Source: Opisthorchis felineus
Lineage: Eukaryota > Platyhelminthes > Trematoda > Opisthorchiida > Opisthorchiidae
Reading direction: 5' to 3'
Assembly: GCA_004794785.1 (NCBI GenBank)
Contig: SJOL01001962.1
Location: 644,497-708,496, forward strand
DNA: 64,000 bases
Both the position numbers and the translations under genes were made by a program. Shown one piece after another: positions 48,002 to 57,573 of this stretch. A model generated the notes under the pieces. That model saw nothing but the letters and a program-made list of their open reading frames with translations, had not been told where the DNA came from and ran no database searches. Each line of letters starts with the position of its first letter. Positions within the stretch are counted from its first letter, which is position 1.

Positions 48002-48906
48002 NNNNNNNNNNNNNNNNNNNNNNNNNNNNNNNNNNNNNNNNNNNNNNNNNNNNNNNNNNNNNNNNNNNNNNNNNNNNNNNNNNNNNNNNNNNNNNNNNNN
48101 NNNNNNNNNNNNNNNNNNNNNNNNNNNNNNNNNNNNNNNNNNNNNNNNNNNNNNNNNNNNNNNNNNNNNNNNNNNNNNNNNNNNNNNNNNNNNNNNNNNN
48201 NNNNNNNNNNNNNNNNNNNNNNNNNNNNNNNNNNNNNNNNNNNNNNNNNNNNNNNNNNNNNNNNNNNNNNNNNNNNNNNNNNNNNNNNNNNNNNNNNNNN
48301 NNNNNNNNNNNNNNNNNNNNNNNNNNNNNNNNNNNNNNNNNNNNNNNNNNNNNNNNNNNNNNNNNNNNNNNNNNNNNNNNNNNNNNNNNNNNNNNNNNNN
48401 NNNNNNNNNNNNNNNNNNNNNNNNNNNNNNNNNNNNNNNNNNNNNNNNNNNNNNNNNNNNNNNNNNNNNNNNNNNNNNNNNNNNNNNNNNNNNNNNNNNN
48501 NNNNNNNNNNNNNNNNNNNNNNNNNNNNNNNNNNNNNNNNNNNNNNNNNNNNNNNNNNNNNNNNNNNNNNNNNNNNNNNNNNNNNNNNNNNNNNNNNNNN
48601 NNNNNNNNNNNNNNNNNNNNNNNNNNNNNNNNNNNNNNNNNNNNNNNNNNNNNNNNNNNNNNNNNNNNNNNNNNNNNNNNNNNNNNNNNNNNNNNNNNNN
48701 NNNNNNNNNNNNNNNNNNNNNNNNNNNNNNNNNNNNNNNNNNNNNNNNNNNNNNNNNNNNNNNNNNNNNNNNNNNNNNNNNNNNNNNNNNNNNNNNNNNN
48801 NNNNNNNNNNNNNNNNNNNNNNNNNNNNNNNNNNNNNNNNNNNNNNNNNNNNNNNNNNNNNNNNNNNNNNNNNNNNNNNNNNNNNNNNNNNNNNNNNNNN
48901 NNNNNN
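48002..48906. other. Assembly gap (905 N)
   Basis: Run of N. Long frames that cross it are artefacts. Confidence 1.
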
Positions 48907-48957
48907 CTTTGTAAACTATATAAACGCAAGCACAAGGAGAGGGACTACCACCCAACA

Positions 48958-49055
48958 GCGCACTGAAGATGTCTCCTCGAATGGTGACGAAACGTCTGCA
49001 AATCAATTGCCAAGCTCGGCGAACAGATCAACAGCCACCTGATCAATTACCAACT
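48958..49055 (+). repeat. Hammerhead-ribozyme-like repeat
   Basis: CTGAAGA (48963-48969, fits the CUGANGA box), stem GTCTCC/GGTGAC (48971-48976 with 48983-48988, five of six pairs), GAAACGTC (48989-48996) and a 3-bp stem I GCA (48960-48962) with TGC (48997-48999). There is no internal stem III; ACGT is self-complementary, so stem III could form between two molecules, as described for the small hammerheads associated with Penelope-like retrotransposons. One extra T (48970) separates the box from the stem compared with the textbook core, so activity is uncertain. The conserved flank runs to about 49055 and is shared with 4.09-4.19 kb. Confidence 0.55.
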
Positions 49056-49911
49056 ATCTGCCGAATGTTTGATGTTGTCTACGTCCCTAGGCAAGAAAAC
49101 TTTAAGTGCTTCCTGTTGATGTGACTAAATTATGATGGGAACAGATGCCGGTGGCGTGTGCCAAAGGTGAACATGCTGCATCCCCACATTACACTCGAAC
49201 GGCCGTTTTTATCTATTGCTCTAGCCGTAGAATAAATGAGAAGCATGTGTCATAGACCTTCACACTGATGGAAACCTTCCACCACATCAATAAAATCTGT
49301 GACTACATTAGGCTCCACTTCGGAGTACTACTTACGGATTATGACATGACATACATTCGCAGCCGGCGTCGTTAGGTTACGTAATAAATTAGAGATGATC
49401 AAACAGTTTATTTTATAATCGCGGTTGTTTACTGATTGTGCAGCATTCCAAAACTGGGTGGCTTAACTTTCCGAGTTTTTCACTTCATGAGCTAAAAGAC
49501 TCATCATATTTAAAGAAGTAATTCTGTTTGATTTGACCGTGCAGTGCAACCATGGGTCGTATTATCATTTGCATACCGTCGTAACGGTCTGTTATGGCAA
49601 TGATTGATATGTGTAACGTGGCCTTATGGGAATTGAAACCACTGAATCGTATGAGCATGTCCTCCGGTACTTTTGTGAAACCATGCCGGATGTCACGAAA
49701 GGGCAAACTGTCATCTCTGTGACAGGCGTGCATCAAAGCCTGCCACAATGCGGAAGCACCGTCCTTGGGTGAATGTGTATTAGTGTTCATTTCATCTTAT
49801 TCAAACTTCAGCAGAGTGCCCTAATGGTACGTCGTCAGTTTCAGTTTACGGGAAGAATATCTTTCTAAAATGCCCGTTATTTTAGGAGTAAAGTATGATG
49901 GTTTTCTTTAG
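49056..49911. other. Stretch without a supported gene
   Basis: No motif or repeat family seen. Confidence 0.4.
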
Positions 49912-50179
49912 GGTGTCAGGGCTATTTTGATCCGTTATAATAGCTTACGAAGCAATTTCTGCATGTATGTGGCCCGTTGCTTGCTGAAATGTGCCAACGA
50001 GACTCTCAGGAGACCGCACTCCAAGCCTTTTAAATTGCACTACGTTATTTGCTTACTTTTAATTTATTTAAAAAATACAACACCTTATGTCGCGGAATTT
50101 GCGCGTGACTGGCGAAAATACCTAGACGACCACCGGGTGCGACCCGATGGATTTTTGGAATGCGGTTTTTCATTTAGTA
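49912..50179 (+). other. Candidate exon, function unknown
   Basis: 268 nt open between an acceptor (gatggttttcttta|g) and a strong donor (AGTA|gtaagt at 50180), phase 0 to phase 1. It codes a mixed hydrophobic stretch (HYVICLLLIYLK) followed by a hydrophilic, very protein-like part (FARDWRKYLDDHRV, PDGFLECGF). I do not recognise the family and found no partner exon. Confidence 0.3.
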
Positions 50180-51900
50180 GTAAGTGGCTGCTATGCTGTC
50201 TTCATGTTTCCGTTGCCCATCATGTCACACAGGTAACATCATTTAGTGGTTTTCGTTCCATCTTTTCTCTGTTGTCGTTTATATGTTGTTCAGCTTGAAA
50301 CTTGTTCTTGCCGTTGGACCGCAGCTGCAGAAACGTTGTAAAAAACATGAAATGTGCAAAATGTTTAAAACCAAAAATATTCAAAGGTTTTATCGTCACT
50401 ACAAGTTGCCCATGCTAGATGCTTTCTCTCATTAACCCGGTGGGTGCGTGTAAATTTGGTGGGTGGGCTGGCGCGAAATCTATCCTTGCCTCAAAGCGGT
50501 GCGGCAGTGGTTAACATAGTAAAACACTATGTTTACAAGGGCTTACGGGGCTCTGGTACTGCATCAGTCTCTTTACCGGATTATCCACACTGTTCAATCG
50601 TTCCTCTGTTGTCATTCCAAGTGTGTTGGTAGACGACAGAAAAGAATACGATGCATTATATCACTCTTCATTATCATAGTGTGTCTGTAAATTCTCCAGC
50701 AGTGCAGTCGTTTATATATGTTTCCATTCTTGGAGGATATGTATGGGAAAGTATAGTGTTTAGGGGAACCCTATGGGCGTTACGTGCACTTTACAGCATG
50801 GAGAACTCCATCGCGTAGATAAAACCCCCCAATGTTGCAGACGTCATATGCTGGCGGCGTATTGTGATCAGAATTGGTTGCCGCAGCATCCAGCAATTAT
50901 TTTAGCGTGCATACACTTCAACGTCGGTGAAGTGCCCTCAGCTGGGTTGACCTTTGAACGCCTTACAGGATGAAGATATGCTTACCAATAAGCAGAAATC
51001 TCGGCAACTGGTTGCAGTTAATTACCAGGTGCTCAGTCTGTTCAGATATAAAAAAGCTGCCAGATACCATTGGTTTACACTTTTTGAGCAGGACAACTCA
51101 TTGCGTTGTCATCTGAGGGGTGAGAAAATCTGAGATGACACACATTGTCATCAAAATGTACGGTAAGATTGTCCGGCAGTCTTTTCCTTTGCGTTACCTA
51201 CAATGAGCGCTGCAGGTTAGCGCGACTGCGTGTCCAGTCTATTACGTCCTTGTAGAAGGGTTGTTTTGAACCAGACTATACCAAATTCAGTGCCTCACAG
51301 GGTGCATCCGGTCAATTTATACGGACATAATGAACTGCATAATAGCAACTCCTGACGCCCACTATTTTGCGCACAAGTATTACATTTACTGACTACAACC
51401 ACCAGTGAAGATGGTTTCCAACAGTCGCATGGTGAGGGAGCTCGTCATTACCATTAAATCGGGACGACCTGCTGTAGGGTGACGAAAAGCTCACACAATG
51501 ATAAATGACGCAGGAATGCAACGACAATTAAGCCGAAGAAGCGATTGTGACCTTAAGTGCAGGATCCCGCGGCATATTTAGACCAGAATGTGTTAGCTCA
51601 TCATGTGACCAAAAACTGGAACACCACCTTGTTTTCGCTGTTTAAATGCTTAATCATACTTCAAACAAGTGAAAATGAATATTCGTGAGCAAGGGCTCAC
51701 AGGCACTCAGTGCATCCACGGGGGCAAAACCTTGGCGCAATATAACCCGGAGGGGTCATTTTTCCATTGCCTGCATTTGGAGTATGCCAAAATTTGGTAT
51801 GTAATGCCCCTGAGGAGGCGACTGTCGTGGTGACTCGTTGAGAGCAGTTAGTATACGTGATGACCCCGGTTGCGTTGACGGGCTTTACTTGTGTCTGGTT
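50180..51900. other. Stretch without a supported gene
   Basis: A minus-strand frame at 51697-51906 (69 codons, Thr- and Pro-rich, three Cys at its end) reads like protein but has no ATG context or homologue that I recognise. Confidence 0.35.
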
Positions 51901-54400
51901 TGTCATTCCAAGAAAGTGGTCAAAACTGGGAGGACAAGGCTCTTGTCTTTGACAGATCGGTGTAATGAACAGAAGTGAGGATTTAGTAGTGGTCTATTAG
52001 AAGTAGGGGGCGCGGTAGGTGGGAACAGTGTGTTGTCCCCGGGGTAGGTTTTAGAGTGGTGGTGAAATGGGGACATGAATATTGCAATGGACCAGTAGTT
52101 AAGGAAAACTGGCTAGCGAAATTGCTAATAAAGAGAAACAGCGAAAAGGAATGCACCGGAGGATTTTGGTTGGTGCGGGAGTCGGGCGTCGGATGGTGGG
52201 CGGGCATTGGACCTGGCTATATGGGCCTGCTTAATAACAACACGAATAGCGGAGAGCAACAGTTTGCATGGAGGTCAGTGGGTGGCACCTGTGCGCCTTG
52301 GTTGGGCCACGGTTCGTACAGATGTTTGGCGGCTTCTTACGACCGACATGTTAGCGTTCTTGCGCATTTTTTTAGCTGTGGTGGTCCATTGCGCTGGCCG
52401 GGTGACTATGGCGATGCTTCTGTGTTTTGTTGAATGAGGTCCTAGCTTGACTGGGAGAAAGGCAGCAAGGCAAAATGGGTCACAGGAGCTATTGCGGCTT
52501 TCGTGACACGGTATTTATTTTCGCCATTAGCGAGCTGAGTGCTAATAGGTTGTTTTGTTTTCTCAAATTGTCCGAGGGTCGTAGAAATCAGGCCAGTAGC
52601 GGGCCAGCACGAACGTTGGTCTGAGTCTGCGGATAGGCTGGCGTCAACGTATATATAATAATAATGCGAATAATAGATTTATTTCTCAACTTGTAGGGAA
52701 CATGCCAAATGAGGCATGATCGGGTGCACTTGGTGGCGTGAGGTGCTTTTGGTGAAGAACGCCAGGAGGCAGGTGAGTAGAATGTAGTTGGAATTAAAAA
52801 TGGACAGCAGCGTGAACAGCAGGCAGTGGAAGCCCCTAGTGGGCTTTGACGGTGAAATTAACCTGTCGTACGATTTTGGCCGTACAATTATGAGCAGCTT
52901 ATATGCCTTTGCGCCGGTTTTGTAGGAATGGGCGAGTAACTGGTTTGCAGTTAGGGGCGGCAGGCCTACCCTGGAGAAGAGCATGCTAAGACCAAAAAGG
53001 CGGTTAAGAATCTATCACGGACAGATACAAACGCGGTTCGATGGGGCTCCTTCGGAGGGCGATGAAGAAAGTAGTAGAAAAGCACAAGGCACAAGTCAAG
53101 CTGCAGAGGGAGGCTACGGAAGGGGACAAGCAAGAGATACTGCTGCACGGAAGGGGATGCACGAACAATACTAGTTGTTAAATTTCTAGAGGGTTAGTGA
53201 TCTGAGTCATACTATGGGAAGGGTTTCGAGAAAAATGAAGTGCGTGGTAGCGTTATAGATTTGGGACTTGAGATTATTTTGATGTGACGCAGTCGAAGCT
53301 CAAGAAAGGGTCCGTAGGCCTTGAAGAACAAAGTGCTCCGATAAGCCGTGCCATTGTTTCTGGCTTGTATATGGTAATTTGCAAGAAAGACAGATTTTTC
53401 ATTTGTCTTTACCGGTGTTTTATATTTATGAGAGGATTCCCCAAGGAACGTGCCATAAGCAAGACGGGCTTTAGCTAGCAAAACAGGCATGCGAAGATGG
53501 CTTTTTTATGCTCCACGCATAGAGATTACTCCCAAAGTCACTGAATCGGGAAAACCATCCACGTCACTTGGGACGTTGTGGGCACATATCCACTTGAGTG
53601 TAGCGCACCGGGGTGAGGTGGGGTACGCTTTTTTAAGCATGTGAATTTATTATCCCCATGTATGCTACAACATTCGCGAGGTAGAGGACTGTCTAGAAGT
53701 CCTGTTTTGACCTCACAAATATATCACGATACGATCAGTCAGGCAATCAGCGAACAACCGCCTTGCAAACCAAATCGAATTAGCGGCACTGGATGAATGT
53801 ATGCATTATGCCGGTAGAACGAGAAAAAAGACGAATGAGTCGGGTGCACCGGCCACACAACGGCGGTGCTGTAAAAACATACCAAAGCCCGGAGTGTCAC
53901 GATGCAACACGTGTGTTTATCCGATGAGCAAGGAGCATGAGGAGATTTTTTCTATGATGATGATAATATGTGAAGGTGTATTTAAACAACTTTGTGTGGA
54001 TGTAATGGGAGACAAAACTGGTTTAAACCAATTTATGACTTTAGGAGAGATTCGATCCGCGGAGAAAAACAGGCATGGGAAAGCATGGAAGTTAGCGGTA
54101 AAATACAATTGTCTTATTCAGGCTGCAACAGCCGTGTACAGAAAGGTTGAAGAATAGAGGGCACAATAAGCTCAGAAGTACTTGTTACCAAGTATGTAGA
54201 AAAGGTTGAAGGGCAATTCAGTGTCAAGTCGAGCGGCAGCTGCATCACAAGTGAAGAAGTTAACTACGGACTTCAAGAGGCCTTTTTATTGGGTGCTGTT
54301 CTAGAGGTGATCAGGGGGACTTTTCCAGATGCGTGGGTAGTAAACTGGAGGGAGTAGCACAGATCAGTGAAAAGAAGAGTGCACGCTAAGAGGTTGCTGG
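51901..54400. other. G-rich, strand-asymmetric region with small ORFs
   Basis: The plus strand is rich in G and poor in C over long stretches (for example 51990-52080 and 52160-52300), unlike the flanks. It contains several unbroken frames of 60-125 codons, including 53801-54157. No element termini or enzymes recognised. Confidence 0.35.
53801..54157 (+). CDS. Hypothetical 118-codon ORF
   Basis: ATG start, 118 codons. The N-terminal third is basic with a cysteine cluster (RRCCKN...SRCNTC, spacing CC-x10-C-x2-C) that could bind zinc; the remainder is mixed with an EEIFSMMMIICEG segment and a basic C-terminal half. Could be a single-exon small gene, an exon, or part of an unrecognised mobile element in the G-rich region. 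No function assigned. Confidence 0.25.
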   Translation: MHYAGRTRKKTNESGAPATQRRCCKNIPKPGVSRCNTCVYPMSKEHEEIFSMMMIICEGVFKQLCVDVMGDKTGLNQFMTLGEIRSAEKNRHGKAWKLAVKYNCLIQAATAVYRKVEE

Positions 54401-55984
54401 AGCTTTGTAATTTATAGCAGGGAGGGGAATTTCGATAGAGCCTTAACTGTACTATAAAGACACGTAAATCCGCTAGACTCCGTAGGGAGGAGGGATTTAT
54501 CTCGAACCGCCTTGTTCACGATGGTTCAAGGCTTAAGTGGGTGACGCAAGAGGACAAGGGGGTGAATTTTGCGAAAACCTCTCTGGTTATTAAGCACCAA
54601 CCTACAACTGTGGGTTTAAAGAGGAAATGTAGGACAAATTTCCATCACTCATGCATGCTCCGCATGAAAGTCCCATGTACAAGATTACCAGGGATCAAAG
54701 TCTCTAATTTCAGTGAAATACTTGACAATTTTGTCACTGGGTATGAAAGCGCCAGCGGTGAGAGGCAGATGCCTGACGTTACTTGGGTTTTGGCGGAGAG
54801 AAAATAAGGCTAGGTGGAACGCCCACATGCTCTTCGTCATGCTCTCGACTTTCTCCTCTTGCCTTCCCAGCCCCTGACTGTTAAATGTGGCCAGACTACT
54901 TAATGGGAACCCACCACTACTGGCAGGAGTTCGCTCTGGTCCACTAAATTCTTCCCCTTGGTTAATCGTCTTGTCCTTCCGCCACATCTTCAGCCTCTAT
55001 CGCCCAGAAATTCAATTCATTTTGAAGTTATTCAAGGACGTGATCGGTCCTACGTGGTAGAAGCTCTTCATCTACCCAGAAAACGCTTAAATCTGACTTC
55101 TCAGAACAAATAAACCAGGGCGTTTAATCGCCTTTATTCCATACCGTAAGTCATTGGAGAGCAAACCACCACTTATCCCAACCCTTAGGTTTTCCACAGC
55201 ACCATCCGCTTGTAAGCTTTCCAAGACCCCAAAAACTCACTCAGCTGCCAAAGATCACCCATCGTCATCAACGGTTTCTTTTCGTTTACCTTCACTTGTC
55301 TAAGTTTGTCAGTGAAATGCTCGTTGGTTCAGTGTCTTACTTTCCAAAATTTACAATTCCCTATCGTGTAGTAAATATAATTCTCTGTTCTTCTTCCCCC
55401 ACGTTGTGTTTTACCCGCCATTTTAAACTTTAGGGACTTCATGCCTTATTTCGGAAATCACGCCTCTTACGGCGTCATCCTTATTCAAATTGCCTGAAAT
55501 ATCAATGGCAGGAACATTATAAAATGGAGGCTGGCTGAATGTATGTATATGATATACTCCCATGAATGCAGCGAAGAATCACCGTGGAAATATTTGGAAA
55601 TTTCCATGGAGAACTTATTTTTAGTGTATTTGCAGCAGAAAGTTTCCTAATTGCAGCAGTTTGGTGTAGACTGTTTTTAACGTATGCGTCCTCTATCCTG
55701 GTTGTAAATACAAGCATTAGACTAATTGACGGCGATTAGTCAATGTAATCTCCCTAGTGAAAATGTTAGTGTTCTGAATAACACAAATGACGGTTGTTGC
55801 CCCAGTTTTAACTGGTTTCAGTTTTCTCCGTTAGATGATGTGTATACTGTCCGTTAGATGATAAACGCCAAGTGGATGCGTGTAAGTTTCCAGCGACCAA
55901 ATGTGCACACTTCCAAGGCCCTCCAACATGCAACCTGGTTCCACTAAACTGGAATTCCTATTTTTGCACGTTCTGTTTTAACAG
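54401..55984. other. Stretch without a supported gene
   Basis: Pyrimidine-rich plus strand around 54840-55330, no recognised motif. Confidence 0.4.
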
Positions 55985-56152
55985 TGACCGCCCTAAACCT
56001 AAATGCTAGTAAGGGAACTATCGGTGCATCCCTCACGACAAACGGGTCAACGTTAGTGTCTGTTTTTATGCCAGAGAAGATCAGTCATTTTTTAATCTTT
56101 TACAATAATATGAATCAACCTTTGAGACCAAAGTTACGTGTGACAGAAAACG
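55985..56152 (+). other. Candidate extracellular exon (phase 1 to 1)
   Basis: 168 nt, acceptor tgcacgttctgttttaacag, donor G|gtaatg at 56153. It codes 56 residues with two N-glycosylation sites (NAS, NGS) and alternating hydrophobic residues (STLVSVFMPEKISHFLIFY). The symmetrical phase is like that of the Ig exons at 7.7-18.6 kb. It lacks cysteines, so an Ig fold is not supported. The next candidate exon, 56631-56686, starts in the matching phase. Confidence 0.3.
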
Positions 56153-56630
56153 GTAATGTACCATTCATTGAAATACGGCGCAGCTGGAGAAGCAATTGTT
56201 GGCGTAAGATACCGATCCATTTATTGACTGAGACGTCAGGATGACCCACGTGATGTATAATATTGGTAGCCCAAGTTTACCAAGCTCAGCTGTTTTGTTA
56301 TCTTCACCAGTTAATTTATAGCTTGTGCTTGTTTTAAGTTACGGACAGCCCGGAGCTAACTTGCACCTTACAGGTCACACGCTTGGACTGATTCATCAGA
56401 AAAACTTAAGCAGCGCGTATGTGCTAGGTGAACTGCGCATTCTGAAGGCCACTGCACTCAAGCGCACACTGCAAAAAATGCACGTCGGAACGGGAGCCAA
56501 ATGCGTAAACATAAGGCTCGTCAATCGTTTGAGAGAGCCTAATTTATTTTGTCCCGGATGTACTTGATCATATAACTAATCTATAAATACAAGCCCTGTT
56601 GTTGTGTTTTTCCCTTGGCTACATATCTAG

Positions 56631-56686
56631 TGGCCGCCGATGAAGATGAAGAAATTTATGCATCGGCCGACTTTGTGAAGCAAGCA
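56631..56686 (+). other. Candidate small exon (phase 1 to 0)
   Basis: 56 nt, acceptor gtttttcccttggctacatatctag, donor GCA|gtatgt. It codes an acidic peptide with a Tyr (ADEDEEIYASADFVKQA). Phase fits 55985-56152 upstream. It could be an unstructured linker or cytoplasmic segment. Confidence 0.3.
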
Positions 56687-56826
56687 GTATGTACTAGTAG
56701 TTTCACGCGTAAATGAGCACGACGGAACGTTATCCCTAGTGTAAGTCATTCCCTCTAAAGAAAAACACACCCTTCGGACAACTACGCTGGCTCTCTTCAA
56801 CGGAAGGTCTAAAAATATTAATTGCC

Positions 56827-57087
56827 ATGACGCTTGCGTTGTCAGAAAATGTCAGGTCAATGGTTCGGAAATATATTTTTATTAGCGTCATCTGTAGCAA
56901 ATCTACGGAGGCGTGGAACTTGCATGCAGCACTGGTACCTGAAGAAAAGAAGGAATGGAGAAGAATTGGCAATGGCCAGGAAAGAAGTGGTGACCGGTGC
57001 CCCGTTTTCCCAGGTTGCGTAGAAGATTACGCTGATTTCTACTGTGCACCATACTGCGGGGGTGGATTTTGCAACAGAACGAATTAA
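56827..57087 (+). CDS. Hypothetical 86-codon ORF with cysteine-rich end
   Basis: ATG at 56827; the C-terminal 25 residues hold six Cys (RCPVFPGC, FYCAPYC, GGGFC) and an NRT glycosylation site. A tttcccag/gttgcg junction inside it could also be a donor site. It ends about 150 bp upstream of the Gypsy insertion. It may be an exon of a secreted protein or chance; no family recognised. Confidence 0.25.
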   Translation: MTLALSENVRSMVRKYIFISVICSKSTEAWNLHAALVPEEKKEWRRIGNGQERSGDRCPVFPGCVEDYADFYCAPYCGGGFCNRTN

Positions 57088-57236
57088 CCCAACACCCACT
57101 CGTCCAGTAGTGCACGAAAGTAAACAAATACGAACATAATTTATTGACAAAATTTACTTTTGTTCCCCCAACCAAATTAACCCAAGGAATCCACTCTAAA
57201 ATCCGTGTGTGTTGATCGCACATGGAGTAGGCGCTA

Positions 57237-57240
57237 CTAG
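57237..57240. repeat. Target-site duplication, left (CTAG)
   Basis: Matches 61759-61762. Four bases, in the 4-6 bp range usual for Ty3/Gypsy integrases. Confidence 0.85.
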
Positions 57241-57549
57241 TGTAACGGTGGGTACTACTGATGACGCATGCGAGTAGTATGTGTGTTCTCGTAACTTTGC
57301 CTTGATCTAATGGAAGTTGGGATTTATTACGGAATTTGTGGAACTACTTTACAGTTTTTGCTTGCAATTGTGCGATAGTCAATGAATATCCAGGAGAGTT
57401 CAAGAAGACGCGTTCGAGAAGAAGATGGATATTCCGTTTTTAAAAACAACATGCAAATGAGAGTTTAACCTTCCTGTCCAATAGTCTGTAACCGTTTAGT
57501 TGGCGTTTTCTAATAAACAACTCCGCAGCGAAGGGTTTCACTCCTTACA
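57241..57549 (+). repeat. 5' LTR
   Basis: 309 bp, TGTAACGG...CCTTACA. AATAAA at 57514-57519 is a likely polyadenylation signal of the R region. A 7-bp inverted repeat (TACTACT 57253-57259, AGTAGTA 57273-57279) encloses TGACGCA, a CRE-like half-site, near the left end (U3). Confidence 0.95.
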
Positions 57550-57550
57550 T

Positions 57551-57563
57551 TTGGTGCCGTGAC
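57551..57563 (+). promoter_or_regulatory. Primer binding site
   Basis: TTGGTGCCGTGACC begins one base after the LTR; its TGGTGCC start is complementary to a tRNA 3' end in ...GGCACCA. I do not name the tRNA. Confidence 0.75.
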
Positions 57564-57573
57564 CAGGATAAGG

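Noticed and set aside
47901..49042. Several long frames of 325-364 codons
   Set aside because: They consist mostly of N and are artefacts of the assembly gap.
52056..52433. 125-codon plus-strand ORF rich in Gly and Trp
   Set aside because: The Gly/Trp bias follows from G-rich DNA; no motif or start context supports it.
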